A stretch of 64,000 bases of DNA from Phylloscopus collybita (GCA_027886175.1 JAJNNQ010000094.1:248001-312000), one strand, 5' to 3'. Positions 44,721 to 56,533 are shown, counted from the stretch's first letter. The notes: generated by a model not told the origin, from the sequence alone. Numbers and translations are program-made.

Positions 44721-44906
44721 CTTTGCACAATGGCCGCCCAGGTGGCCACAGCAGTCACAGGGGCTGTGGCGGCCTTGTGGCTCAAGGGGCTTGGGTGATG
44801 GTGATGGTCATAGTGGCCTTGGTGGTTGGAGTGACCGTGGTGTCCAGAGTGGCTGTGGTGGCCACAGTGACCACAGTGCCCTCGGTGACGTTGGTGGCCT
44901 GGTGGC
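44721..44906 (-). repeat. GTGGCCACC-type minisatellite 3' of ART-G
   Basis: Array of ggtggccacagtgaccac units following the stop codon on the minus strand. Confidence 0.7.
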
Positions 44907-44992
44907 TCAGAGGGTCCCGGTGGCCAGTGCCAGGGCTGTGGTGGCCAGGAGGAACCCTCCGAGGTGGAAGGAGGCCATGGGGATGCTCCCAC
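44907..44992 (-). CDS. ART-G terminal exon encoding GPI-attachment tail
   Basis: 86 nt in phase 1 after cccccag: GSIPMASFHLGGFLLATTA, then LALATGTL-stop. Phase matches the main exon. Confidence 0.85.
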
Positions 44993-45316
44993 CTGGGGGA
45001 CAAAGAGGGGCATCAGGAGGACCATGGGGGGACAAAGAGGGGGTTTGAGATGACCATAATGGGGGTTTGGGGTGACAGGAGAGATGGGGGCCATGGGGTG
45101 ACAGGTGACAGGGTCTTGGGGGGGGTATGGGGGGGTACAGGGGTCAAGGAGGTCAGGGAGTCATGGTGGGCTTAGGAGTCACAAGGGTCAGGGGAGTCAG
45201 GTGGTGCCAGGGATTCAGGGAGTGCCATGGGTGGTCCCGGCCCACCCACGTCCAGCACACAGGGCCCGTCCCCACAGCACTGCCTTGGGTGGGGTGGGAC
45301 AGGGTCAGAACGGGGA

Positions 45317-45350
<34 letters not shown>

Positions 45351-45603
45351 TCTGTCCCCTCCCAGGTCTGGGGGGCCCCATCCTTGTGCCCTGTCAGCAG
45401 GTCGTGCCTGTCCCCATGCCTTCAATCAGTGTCCCCAGACTTGGTGTCCCCAGCCCTGCGTGTACCTATCCTTGTCCCCAGGACTGGGTGCCCCTGTCCC
45501 TCATCCCCACTGAGTGTCACTGTGTCCCCTGTGCCCTGCCATGGGTGCCCCCATGGCCCTGGGGTTGTCCCCATCCCGCCCAGGGTGTCCCCTGTGGTGT
45601 TAC
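44993..45603 (-). other. ART-G intron
   Basis: About 610 bp. The donor is GGTAACAC instead of the usual GGTGACAC, still a valid GT donor. A pure GGGACA run lies near 45320-45355. Confidence 0.8.
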
Positions 45604-46351
45604 CTTTCAGCCACTCGCAGTTGTATTTGCTGGAGGTCGCTTTGGAATGGAGCTGGATCACTGACTTGGGCCCGCTGTGTGTGATTTCGGTGACCTCAAA
45701 GGTCTCAAAGGGTGGGATCAGCACCCCCCAGTTCTCTGAATTTTGAGTGAAATACCCAACATCCACCCCCTGGCATGTGTACACGTGGAATATTGTTTCC
45801 TTCCCGAGGCAGCCGCTGGATGTTTCACTCAGCGGCACCGTCACGAATCGGTCGAACCGGACGGTGTCGCCCTGCTGTGCCACGAACTGGACCCCGCACA
45901 CATGGCGGAGCAATTCCAGACACTTCCCTCCCAGAGCCTCCCTCAGCGTGGCCAGGGCATCGGTCAGCAGGAAATGAAACGTTTTGAAGTGGAAGTTGTC
46001 CCGGTACTCCTGGGGGGAGCGCCCGGCCCTGCTCACGGCTTCGTTGAACTCGCTGTGTAGGTCATCTATGGTGAAGGCGATGACAGCGGTGGCCTGGGCT
46101 GGGGACAGAGGGGTCTCAGGGGGCCCCCGCTTCTGCCACCTGGCTGCTGCCTTCTCCCAGGCCCCAGCAAACAGAGGGTTCAGCTGGAGCTCGGAGCGGT
46201 TGAGGGCCGGCAAGGCCTCAATCATGGCTGTGCGGCAGCCCTGGTACTGGTCATCGAAGGAGTCCTTGGCCATGTCCAGGAGCTTCACCGCGTTGGCCAT
46301 GATGGCCACGGTCATGGCCAGCAGGGCCAGGGTCTGAGCCAGGAGGGCCAT
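45604..46351 (-). CDS. ART-G: ecto-ART-like main exon, complete gene, ExE lost
   Basis: The ATG at 46351 opens MALLAQTLALLAMTVAIMAN, then DSFDDQYQGC and NRS at 51-53. The core has LLRHV with Arg149 at the NAD-binding position, FVTVPL with Thr at the catalytic Ser position, and N207-W-G209 in place of ExE before VLIPPFE. The 748-nt exon ends in phase 1 and joins the GPI exon, for a predicted 277-residue surface protein. Without the catalytic Glu the known transferase chemistry is not expected, so a binding or decoy role is conceivable but unproved. An exact protein copy is ART-I. Confidence 0.9.
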
Positions 46352-47220
46352 GGAGGGGAGAGGCCACCAGGAGCAGTGTGGGACACTGTGGGGACAATGA
46401 GGGGACACAGAAGAGACTCAGGGAGGGTTCCTCAGTGAGGGGCTGGGGAGCAGAGTGGGGTCTGCCCAGGGGGACGGGAGGCACTCCTGACCAGGACACC
46501 CCTGGATGTGTCCAGCATCCCTGATCCCCAACCCTTGGGTTTCTTAGGCCTCCCCAACATCCCCCAGCGCCCCCAGGACCCCCAGGACACCAATCCCACT
46601 GGACCATCTCCTCTTACCCCCCACAAAAGCCCAATCCTCCTCCCAGGATTACAAGTCCCCTCAGTCCTTCCAGGACCCCAACCCAAATCCTGGGGACACT
46701 CCCTGAGCCCCCCAGTGTCCCCCTCACTCCAATTCCACTCCTAATCCCCAGTTCCTTTGGTGTCACCCCAGGACCTCAACACAAATCCGGGCACCACCCC
46801 CTACCCTCTGTGTCTCCCAGCCCCCTCATGACCCCAACCCCACTCCCACCATCCCCTGTCCCCCCTCACTTTCCCCCAGAGCACTGCAGGACCCCAATCC
46901 CATTCCTGTGACTGCCCCAGGGTCCCCCCAGACCCCAATCCCACAGTCCCCCTGTGCCCCCCAAGTGTCCCCGGTGTCCCCCCAGCCCCTGATACCGAAA
47001 TCAGCCGCAGTGAACTCCCGGACAGAACGGGAGGGATCCCAAAGCCGGAATTCTTGATCAGCACAGGCTCACAGCGGATCTCTCCTGCTCCTGTGGCTCA
47101 GGGTGGCATTGCCACTGGGTATTTATCCAGCCTAATAATGAATATTCATTACAATGGGCTTCTTAGCTGACAGAAAACCAGCACGTTTCCCGTAAATAGT
47201 TTGCATGGCTCTGCCTCTTT
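46352..47220 (-). repeat. 5' flank of ART-G: C-rich minisatellite then R1
   Basis: C-rich array 46540-46990; R1 46990-47220, cut at its cctctttcagg motif by the ART-H junction. Confidence 0.6.
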
Positions 47221-47648
47221 CAGGGCCGGGCGCTCCCCCCAGGAATACCGGGACAACTTCCACTTCAAGGAGCTGCATTTCCTGCTGACCGACGCCCTGG
47301 CCACGCTGAGGGAGGCTCTGAGAGGGAAGTGTCAGGACACTTTCCACCGTGTGTGCGGGGTCCAGTTCGTGGCACAGAAGGGCGACACCGTCCGGTTCGA
47401 CCGATTCGTGACGGTGCCGCTGAGCGAAACACCCGGCGACTGCCCCGGGAAGGAGTCGTTGCTCCAGGTGTACACGTGCCAGGGCCAGGATGTTACGTTT
47501 TTCACTACAAATTTACCAAACGGGGGGGTGGTGAAGCCGCCCTTCGAGACCTTCGAGGTTGTCCAAGTCACCCAAAATGGGGACAAGTCAGTGATTCAGC
47601 TCCATTCCACCGGGACCTCCAGCAACCACAACTGCGAGTGGCTGAAAG
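47221..47648 (+). pseudogene. ART-H: 5'-truncated ART exon fused to R1
   Basis: Only the second half of the ART domain remains, from RAGRSPQEYRDNFHFKELHF to C-E-W-L-K. It joins R1 at 47221-47224 through a shared CAGG. His stands at the Arg position (TFHRV), Thr at the Ser position (FVTVPL), and N-G-G replaces ExE, followed by VVKPPFE where others have I or V before PP. The frame is open from a chimeric ATG at 47201, but that would lack a signal peptide. The junction also resembles a splice acceptor (ctgcctctttcag), so exonisation is possible. The donor GGTGACAT is kept, and no GPI exon follows. Confidence 0.8.
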
Positions 47649-47944
47649 GTGACATCACAGGGGACACCCTGGGGGGGATGAGGACACCCCCAGGGCCATG
47701 GGGGCACCCATGACAGGGCACAGGGGACACAGTGACACTCAGTGGGGATGGGGGACAGGGATACCCACTGTGGGTGGTGGGACAAGGACACCCAGAGCTG
47801 GGGACAAGGACAGGGACACCCTGTGCTGGGGACACCAACTCTGGGGACACCGATTGAGGACGTGGGGACAGGAACGCCCATGACAGGGCACAGAGATGGG
47901 GACCCCCAGATCTGGGTGGGGACAGGGACACGCCTGCCAGGGGC

Positions 47945-47985
<41 letters not shown>

Positions 47986-48009
47986 CCCCCATTCCAACCC
48001 TGTCCCTCC
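47649..48009 (+). other. Intron-like GGGACA region 3' of ART-H
   Basis: A pure run of GGGACA hexamers lies near 47946-47985, then the R3 module. Confidence 0.65.
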
Positions 48010-48419
48010 TTGCTGAAGGCCACCATGGACACACTAGGAGATGCTAACGACTCGGTGCTGAAGAAAAACAAAAGCAGTGGCCCAGCTCAGGGGAGGACGG
48101 CACGCGGCTGCTGCACTTCTCTTCTCTGGGAGTTTCTCTCCGAGGGGCAGAGATCCCCAGAGGATGGGGCTGATAAAAGAGGGGGCTGGGGCAGCTGCTG
48201 GCTGGCGCTCTCCCTCTCTCGGCTTCGGGGGAGGGTGGTCGGAGCTGCTGCTCGGGGAAGGGAATTCGCTGCTGCTGCTGCTGCCGGAGCCCAGCCCAGA
48301 GCTGCTTCTGCTGCTGCTGTGGGGTGAGCCTCTGCTGGTGAGAGCAGCCACTGAGCTGGGGCCTGATGAACACCGACCCCTCTACAGCAAACCCTCTCAC
48401 CGTCTGCTCGGGTGCCCGG
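48010..48419 (+). repeat. R3 module (plus)
   Basis: TATA-like gataaaag near 48173 and a CTG run near 48270. Confidence 0.5.
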
Positions 48420-49031
48420 GGTTATCAATGAAATTAATGATTTTGGTAATTTGTGTTAAATGATATTGTTAATAATTACAAATATGTAGGGGCTTTTCAG
48501 CAAGCTGCAGAAATTGTAAATATGTAGAGGATATTAAGCAGTAACTGTAAGTCACAGAAACTGCAGAAACAGAAAAGTTAGAGCCTGGCCTTGGTGCAGG
48601 ATAATGAAATGTAAATTTGGATCATAGGACATGAAGAAAGGGAGAAAACAGGAGATTTGGTGAAACCGTAGTGACCACAGTGGAAAGTCCCCATGGACGT
48701 GCTGCGAGGAAGAGGAGAGACTTCATCCATCGACCACCGTGAGAGGGCAGAAGACCCCAGACTCCCGGAGTTGGAAGACTCAACGATGACCAAATATGGG
48801 CAAACATGGGGAGGGACCAAGGGGTGTGTACAAAATAAAAAGTTATAAAAATTGGAAATTGTGGTGAAAAAAACTCCGAAAGCTGCGCATGGAGCATGAG
48901 CTGAGACTTGTGCTCTCCGGCTTTCCCTGCATGCCCTGCTCACTTCGGCTTCTCACTTTGATAAAGGTTTATCTGATTGGCAATCAATTATTGGGTCCTT
49001 ATCCTTATCAGGGCACTCTGTTAGAATCACA
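48420..49031 (+). mobile_element. LTR-A, copy 7
   Basis: Joined directly to R3 and ending at tagaatcaca, with the conserved ttgggtccttatccttatca just before. Confidence 0.65.
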
Positions 49032-49740
49032 CCCAGATAACCCACATTATGGCTCTCCAGGACAATAAAAATCATTTATTGAAAGAGGCAGGGCCAAGCT
49101 AATTTTTTACAGGTATCGTTCTGGTTTTCTGTTAGCTAAGAAGCCCATTTTAATGAATATTCATAATTAGGGTGGATAAATTCCCCGTGGCAAAGTCTCC
49201 CTGAGCCACAGGAGCAGGAGAGATCTGCTGGGAGCCCGAGCTGATCAAGAATTCCGGCTTTGGGATCCCTCCCATTCTGTCTGGGAGTTCACTGCAGCTG
49301 ATTTCGGTATCAGGGGCTGGGGGGACACTTGGGGGGCAGAGGGGGCTGTGGGATTGCGGTCTGGGGGGACCCTGGGGGGACACCGGGGACACTTGGGGGG
49401 CAGAGGGGGCTGTGGGATTGGGGTCTGGGAGGACACTGGGGGAGTCACAGGAATCGGATTGGGGTCCTGGGGTGCTCTGGGGGAAAGTGAGGGGGGACAG
49501 GGAATGGTGGGAGTGGGGTCTGGGGCCATGGGGGACTCTGGGGGACACTGGGGGGGAATGTGACGTGGGATAGGAGTCCTGGTGTAGCTGGGGGACCCTG
49601 GAGGACACTGGGGGACACTGGGGGACACGGGGGAACATGAGACTGGGGTTCAGAGGACTCTGGGGAGCAGCAGAGGGGCCTGGGAGTGTGACTGGGGCCA
49701 TGGGAGGGCTGGGGGACACTGCAGGGGGCAGGGGGTGATC
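49032..49740 (+). repeat. R1 unit and G-rich minisatellite
   Basis: R1 to about 49315, then a long G-rich array to about 49640 and its tail. Confidence 0.65.
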
Positions 49741-50410
49741 CCCAGCTTTGTACATTGGAGGTGTTTCCAAAAGAACCCTTTGGATCCCAACCCATCACCT
49801 CCAGGGATCACTGAGAGGGGCAGCACTGCCGGGGGTTCCTGGCAGGTGGATTTGCTGAGCCACCACGCCAACATGGGTTCAGGTGTCTCCTGGGGTTGGT
49901 GGATCCCTTTTTTTGGGGTGCAGAACTTCTCCTGCCGCCCCAACAAGGCCAGAGAAGTCACCCAGGTGCTCCCCAAGGAGATTCTGGCCAGGCTCGGGGT
50001 GCCCCCAGGGGTGTCACCTGAGAGGGGAGCCCATCTGGGGTCTGAGGTGTGACAGCAGCTCAGGGAGCAGTGGGGAGTGGGGCTGGGGGGCACTGGGGGC
50101 ACACGAGGCGGTGGGATTCGGGTCCTCGGGATTAAACAATGAGAGAGAGAAGAGAAAGCTTCAGCTCCCCTGGAGGTGCTGGGTTGAGCTTAAAGAATGA
50201 CTGGGAAGAAAAACCATCAGAGGATGTTCAAGTCTGGGCACAGCAGGGCAAAGCTGAATGGATGGTGCTGAGATAGAGACAAAGGGAACTGCAGTGAGGG
50301 TTTTTGCAAGTTCTGCCTCACAGAAGGAGCAGCGCCTAACCAAAGCAAAAGTTCAAAGTGAGGTCATCAGAAATGTTGGGGTTCTCAGTGAAAACCACAC
50401 TGAGAAACCG
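49741..50410 (+). pseudogene. ERV integrase-core fragment and R6 (plus)
   Basis: 49735-50052 is the longest unbroken example of the integrase-like frame: SWQVDLLSHHA, NFSCRPNKAREVTQ, KEILARLGVPPGVSPERGA, stop. The next codons would read QQLREQWGVGL, which also fits the integrase pattern beyond the stop. R6 follows to 50410. Confidence 0.6.
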
Positions 50411-50476
50411 CACTTTTGAGACTGCATGGGAACAAATAACATCTGAAGAGGCAGGGCCATGCAAATTGTTTAAGGG

Positions 50477-51019
50477 TGTTGGGGAAGATGAAGCAGGAAG
50501 GCCCTGCAGAGATAGTTTACTGGTGAAAGATTCTAAAAGTGTAAAACCTGCAAAAGAGACAGAGTTAAAAGCAAGATTTGAGCTGTAGAATGCTATGCAG
50601 GAAGATAGTGATTAATCTAGCTGAGGGCCAGGACACTGCTGATTGAGTAACACCCCTTCCCCAGACAAAGGGATGAATAAGGGGTTGAGCCCTGCCAGGT
50701 AGCAGGAAAAAGTGGTTTTCCAGGTGTTTAGTATGTAGAGTAGTATGGTAATGTAGTAGTTCTCATAGGCTGTATGTAGATTCTGTAGGTTTTGTATCCT
50801 GTACTGTAGGTTGGTTGATGCTGACCAGAATATTCAGCATGGAAAGGGGTAAACGATGGTGTAACAGGAAACTCGCTCTCTTGGATGCGCCCTCTCCCTT
50901 GGACTCTCTCTCTCTGGGCTGCTCCCTTCTACCCCCACGACCAATAAACACGTGTCCTAAGAGCACCCCAGTCTCCGGAAGTCTTTCATCGGACCTCACT
51001 GTGCCCCGATTTCTATACA
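50477..51019 (+). mobile_element. LTR-B: single-copy LTR at a duplication junction
   Basis: 543 bp starting TGTTGGGGAAGATGAAG and ending TTTCTATACA, with AATAAA at 50943-50948 giving plus orientation. The left flank is R1 and the right flank is CR1, and no target duplication is seen, so it sits at a rearrangement breakpoint. Confidence 0.6.
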
Positions 51020-51470
51020 CCACCACCCATCTTTCCAATGAAATCCTTCCCTGTGAGGGTGCTGAGACCCCGGTGCAGGTTTCCCAGAGAAGCTGAGACT
51101 ACCTGGCCCTGGCCATGTCCCAGGGCAGGTTGAGGTGCCTGGAGCAGCCTGGCGCAGTGGAAGCTGTCCCTTCCCGGTGCCCGGCCGTGTCCCAGGGCAG
51201 GTTGGGGTGCCTGGAGCAGCCTGGCGCAGTGGAAGCTGTCCCTGCCCACGGCAGCGCTGGCACCGCAGGCGCTTTAAGGTCGCTCCATCCCAAACCATTG
51301 CAGAGCCCCAGGGCCGGGATGGGCAGCGCCGCCAGCTCGTGCTGCTGCCTGCTGGGGGCACCCGGAACTGCAGCTGGGGCCGGCGCATGCGCAGTGCTGC
51401 TGTTGAACCCCGCTCGCTGCTGCCCTCCGGTGGGCGATTCCCAAACTGCAACTCCCGGAATCCCTAAATC
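51020..51470 (-). mobile_element. CR1-linked module with two 72-bp units and an NRF1-like site
   Basis: gcgcatgcgc at 51383-51392. Diverges from the 43.4-kb copy over the 72-bp array, then becomes almost identical after about 51.4 kb. Confidence 0.65.
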
Positions 51471-51585
51471 CCAGCATCCACAACTCTTAGAGGGGGTGGG
51501 GCTGGAAGGAGGCAGAGGGGCCCTCTGGGCCAAGCTCCCAGGTTGGGCAGCGTCATCCCTGAGCACAGGGGTGGGTCTGGAGCAG

Positions 51586-52422
51586 CCCAGAGCTGGACAC
51601 GGCACTGGGCAGAGCTGGACATGGCACTGCGAGGAGCTGGACACAGCTCTGGGCAGAACTGGACATGACACTGGACAGAATTGGACATGGCACTGGACAG
51701 AGTCGGACACAGCACTCCCCATGTGCCTCACAGGGCAGGGCAGAGGGGCACCATCCCTCCCTGACCTCCTGGCCCCACTCCTCCTGATGACCCCTGGATC
51801 CCTCCTGGCCCTCAGGCTGCATGGCCAGCTCCACTGGTCACCCACCAGCACCCCCAGGTCCTTCTCCAGACCTGCTCCAGCAGGTCCCGCCCAGCCAGGG
51901 GATGGCACTGGTGCTAAACTGGGCTAAACCCGACCCAAATCTCAAACCCCAAATGATCCCCAAACCTCTCCCGTGTTCCTGCCAGGAATGAAATGTGTGG
52001 GGGGCTCCTCCCTTGGGAAGGGGAGGCTCCCCGAGGATCCTGCGCGAGGCTGAGAGAGAGAGACATTCCCAGCAGTGTTGGTGTGGGGAGCGCCATTGAG
52101 CCCTGCTGGGGAATTGTCCCTTTTTGCTGCTGGGACAGAATTCTTTAATGGAATTGTCTGGATGGAATCATTTAATAAAATTGCTTCAATAGAACTGTTT
52201 AACAGAATTGTTTTGTTTGAATTTTTAATAGAACGGCTTTGCACAATGGCCGCCCAGGTGGCCACAGCAGTCACAGGGGCTGTGGCGGCCTTGTGGCTCA
52301 AGGGGCTTGGGTGATGGTGATGGTCATAGTGGCCTTGGTGGTTGGAGTGACCGTGGTGTCCAGAGTGGCTGTGGTGGCCACAGTGACCACAGTGCCCTCG
52401 GTGACGTTGGTGGCCTGGTGGC
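51586..52422 (-). other. 3' region of ART-I: minisatellites, CR1 piece, probable 3' UTR
   Basis: Same content as 44070-44906, displaced by 7,516 bp. Confidence 0.6.
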
Positions 52423-52508
52423 TCAGAGGGTCCCGGTGGCCAGTGCCAGGGCTGTGGTGGCCAGGAGGAACCCTCCGAGGTGGAAGGAGGCCATGGGGAT
52501 GCTCCCAC
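52423..52508 (-). CDS. ART-I terminal exon encoding GPI-attachment tail
   Basis: Identical to the ART-G terminal exon, in matching phase. Confidence 0.85.
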
Positions 52509-52832
52509 CTGGGGGACAAAGAGGGGCATCAGGAGGACCATGGGGGGACAAAGAGGGGGTTTGAGATGACCATAATGGGGGTTTGGGGTGACAGGAGAGA
52601 TGGGGGCCATGGGGTGACAGGTGACAGGGTCTTGGGGGGGGTATGGGGGGGTACAGGGGTCAAGGAGGTCAGGGAGTCATGGTGGGCTTAGGAGTCACAA
52701 GGGTCAGGGGAGTCAGGTGGTGCCAGGGATTCAGGGAGTGCCATGGGTGGTCCCGGCCCACCCACGTCCAGCACACAGGGCCCGTCCCCACAGCACTGCC
52801 TTGGGTGGGGTGGGACAGGGTCAGAACGGGGA

Positions 52833-52866
<34 letters not shown>

Positions 52867-53119
52867 TCTGTCCCCTCCCAGGTCTGGGGGGCCCCATCCT
52901 TGTGCCCTGTCAGCAGGTCGTGCCTGTCCCCATGCCTTCAATCAGTGTCCCCAGACTTGGTGTCCCCAGCCCTGCGTGTACCTATCCTTGTCCCCAGGAC
53001 TGGGTGCCCCTGTCCCTCATCCCCACTGAGTGTCACTGTGTCCCCTGTGCCCTGCCATGGGTGCCCCCATGGCCCTGGGGTTGTCCCCATCCCGCCCAGG
53101 GTGTCCCCTGTGGTGTTAC
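52509..53119 (-). other. ART-I intron
   Basis: Copy of the ART-G intron with the same GGTAACAC donor. Confidence 0.8.
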
Positions 53120-53867
53120 CTTTCAGCCACTCGCAGTTGTATTTGCTGGAGGTCGCTTTGGAATGGAGCTGGATCACTGACTTGGGCCCGCTGTGTGTGA
53201 TTTCGGTGACCTCAAAGGTCTCAAAGGGTGGGATCAGCACCCCCCAGTTCTCTGAATTTTGAGTGAAATACCCAACATCCACCCCCTGGCATGTGTACAC
53301 GTGGAATATTGTTTCCTTCCCGAGGCAGCCGCTGGATGTTTCACTCAGCGGCACCGTCACGAATCGGTCGAACCGGACGGTGTCGCCCTGCTGTGCCACG
53401 AACTGGACCCCGCACACATGGCGGAGCAATTCCAGACACTTCCCTCCCAGAGCCTCCCTCAGCGTGGCCAGGGCATCGGTCAGCAGGAAATGAAACGTTT
53501 TGAAGTGGAAGTTGTCCCGGTACTCCTGGGGGGAGCGCCCGGCCCTGCTCACGGCTTCGTTGAACTCGCTGTGTAGGTCATCTATGGTGAAGGCGATGAC
53601 AGCGGTGGCCTGGGCTGGGGACAGAGGGGTCTCAGGGGGCCCCCGCTTCTGCCACCTGGCTGCTGCCTTCTCCCAGGCCCCAGCAAACAGAGGGTTCAGC
53701 TGGAGCTCGGAGCGGTTGAGGGCCGGCAAGGCCTCAATCATGGCTGTGCGGCAGCCCTGGTACTGGTCATCGAAGGAGTCCTTGGCCATGTCCAGGAGCT
53801 TCACCGCGTTGGCCATGATGGCCACGGTCATGGCCAGCAGGGCCAGGGTCTGAGCCAGGAGGGCCAT
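53120..53867 (-). CDS. ART-I: ecto-ART-like main exon, duplicate of ART-G
   Basis: The encoded residues are the same as ART-G over the whole exon: signal peptide MALLAQTLALLAMTVAIMAN, Arg149, Thr at the Ser position, N-W-G in place of ExE. Together with its GPI exon it predicts a second 277-residue protein. The two genes lie in the same orientation 7.5 kb apart, so either a very recent duplication or gene conversion keeps them equal. A collapsed or duplicated assembly haplotype is an alternative. Confidence 0.9.
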
Positions 53868-54736
53868 GGAGGGGAGAGGCCACCAGGAGCAGTGTGGGAC
53901 ACTGTGGGGACAATGAGGGGACACAGAAGAGACTCAGGGAGGGTTCCTCAGTGAGGGGCTGGGGAGCAGAGTGGGGTCTGCCCAGGGGGACGGGAGGCAC
54001 TCCTGACCAGGACACCCCTGGATGTGTCCAGCATCCCTGATCCCCAAACCTTGGGTTTCTTAGGCCTCCCCAACATCCCCCAGCGCCCCCAGGACCCCCA
54101 GGACACCAATCCCACTGGACCATCTCCTCTTACCCCCCACAAAAGCCCAATCCTCCTCCCAGGATTACAAGTCCCCTCAGTCCTTCCAGGACCCCAACCC
54201 AAATCCTGGGGACACTCCCTGAGCCCCCCAGTGTCCCCCTCACTCCAATTCCACTCCTAATCCCCAGTTCCTTTGGTGTCACCCCAGGACCTCAACACAA
54301 ATCCGGGCACCACCCCCTACCCTCTGTGTCTCCCAGCCCCCTCATGACCCCAACCCCACTCCCACCATCCCCTGTCCCCCCTCACTTTCCCCCAGAGCAC
54401 TGCAGGACCCCAATCCCATTCCTGTGACTGCCCCAGGGTCCCCCCAGACCCCAATCCCACAGTCCCCCTGTGCCCCCCAAGTGTCCCCGGTGTCCCCCCA
54501 GCCCCTGATACCGAAATCAGCCGCAGTGAACTCCCGGACAGAACGGGAGGGATCCCAAAGCCGGAATTCTTGATCAGCACAGGCTCACAGCGGATCTCTC
54601 CTGCTCCTGTGGCTCAGGGTGGCATTGCCACTGGGTATTTATCCAGCCTAATAATGAATATTCATTACAATGGGCTTCTTAGCTGACAGAAAACCAGCAC
54701 GTTTCCCGTAAATAGTTTGCATGGCTCTGCCTCTTT
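53868..54736 (-). repeat. 5' flank of ART-I: C-rich minisatellite then R1
   Basis: Copy of 46352-47220. Confidence 0.6.
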
Positions 54737-55164
54737 CAGGGCCGGGCGCTCCCCCCAGGAATACCGGGACAACTTCCACTTCAAGGAGCTGCATTTCCTG
54801 CTGACCGACGCCCTGGCCACGCTGAGGGAGGCTCTGAGAGGGAAGTGTCAGGACACTTTCCACCGTGTGTGCGGGGTCCAGTTCGTGGCACAGAAGGGCG
54901 ACACCGTCCGGTTCGACCGATTCGTGACGGTGCCGCTGAGCGAAACACCCGGCGACTGCCCCGGGAAGGAGTCGCTGCTCCAGGTGTACACGTGCCAGGG
55001 CCAGGATGTTACGTTTTTCACTACAAATTTACCAAACGGGGGGGTGGTGGAGCCGCCCTTCGAGACCTTCGAGGTTGTCCAAGTCACCCAAAATGGGGAC
55101 AAGTCAGTGATTCAGCTCCATTCCACCGGGACCTCCAGCAACCACAACTGCGAGTGGCTGAAAG
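54737..55164 (+). pseudogene. ART-J: 5'-truncated ART exon, duplicate of ART-H
   Basis: Same R1/ART junction as ART-H, showing that the truncation preceded the duplication. Differs from ART-H by VVEPPFE instead of VVKPPFE and by a silent t-to-c change. Frame open, no signal peptide, no GPI exon. Confidence 0.8.
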
Positions 55165-55460
55165 GTGACATCACAGGGGACACCCTGGGGGGGATGAGGA
55201 CACCCCCAGGGCCATGGGGGCACCCATGACAGGGCACAGGGGACACAGTGACACTCAGTGGGGATGGGGGACAGGGATACCCACTGTGGGTGGTGGGACA
55301 AGGACACCCAGAGCTGGGGACAAGGACAGGGACACCCTGTGCTGGGGACACCAACTCTGGGGACACCGATTGAGGACGTGGGGACAGGAACGCCCATGAC
55401 AGGGCACAGAGATGGGGACCCCCAGATCTGGGTGGGGACAGGGACACGCCTGCCAGGGGC

Positions 55461-55501
<41 letters not shown>

Positions 55502-55525
55502 CCCCCATTCCAACCCTGTCCCTCC
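55165..55525 (+). other. Intron-like GGGACA region 3' of ART-J
   Basis: Copy of 47649-48009 with the same pure hexamer run (about 55462-55501). Confidence 0.65.
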
Positions 55526-55932
55526 TTGCTGAAGGCCACCATGGACACACTAGGAGATGCTAACGACTCGGTGCTGAAGAAAAACAAAAGCAGTGGCCCA
55601 GCTCAGGGGAGGACGGCACCCGGCTGCACTTCTCTTCTCTGGGAGTTTCTCTCCGAGGGGCAGAGATCCCCCGAGGATGGGGCTGATAAAAGAGGGGGCT
55701 GGGGCAGCTGCTGGCTGGCGCTCTCCCTCTCTCGGCTTCGGGGGAGGGTGGTCGGAGCTGCTGCTCGGGGAAGGGAATTCGCTGCTGCTGCTGCTGCCGG
55801 AGCCCAGCCCAGAGCTGCTTCTGCTGCTGCCGTGGGGTGAGCCTCTGCTGGTGAGAGCAGCCACTGAGCTGGGGCCTGATGGACACCGACCCCTCTACAG
55901 CAAACCCTCTCACCGTCTGCTCGGGTGCCTGG
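55526..55932 (+). repeat. R3 module (plus)
   Basis: Three bases shorter than the 48.0-kb copy, with additional substitutions. Confidence 0.5.
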
Positions 55933-56533
55933 GGTTATCAATGAAATGAATGATTTTGGTACTTTGTGTTAAATGTTACTGATAATAATTATAAATACGT
56001 AGGGGCTATTCAGCAAGCTGCAGAAATTGTAAATACGTAGAGGATATTAAGCAATAACTGTAAGTTGCAGAAACTGCAGTAACAGAAAAGTTAGAGCCCG
56101 GCCTTGGTGCAGGATAATGAAATGTAAATTTGTATCATAGGACATGGAGAAAGGGAGAAAACGGGAGATTTGGTGAAACCGTGGTGACCACAGCGGGAAG
56201 TCCCAGGGATGTGCTGCGAGGAAGAGGAGAGACTTCATCCACCGACCACCGTGAGTGGGCAGAAGACCCCAGACTCCAGGAGTTGGAAGACTCAACGATG
56301 ACCAAATATGGGAAAACCTGAGGAGGGACCAAGGGTTAATAACAAAAAGTTACAAAAATGGGAAATTGTGGGGAAAACTCCAAAAGCTGTGTGTGCAGCG
56401 TGAGCTGAGACTTGTGCTCTGCGGCTTTCCCAGCGCGTTGCTCGCTTCCACTTCTGGTTTTAATAAAGGTTTACCTAATTGGCAATCAATCATTGGGTCC
56501 TTATCCTTATCAGGGCACTCTGTTAGAATCACA
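55933..56533 (+). mobile_element. LTR-A, copy 8
   Basis: Joined to R3. It is more like LTR-A copy 6 (32.5 kb) than copy 7 in its 3' half, so this LTR marks the switch from one paralogous block to another. Confidence 0.65.

Larger units (their letters stand above)
43880..48419. repeat. Near-identical duplication, copy 1 (ART-G plus ART-H)
   Basis: Matches 51396-55932 with a constant offset of 7,516 bp (7,513 after a 3-bp indel near 48.11 kb). Only a handful of substitutions are visible from 43.88 to about 48.1 kb. Divergence rises in the R3 module and LTR-A after that. Confidence 0.9.
51396..55932. repeat. Near-identical duplication, copy 2 (ART-I plus ART-J)
   Basis: See copy 1 at 43880-48419. 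Visible differences include one base in the 5' flank of ART-I (about 54049) and two in ART-J. Confidence 0.9.
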
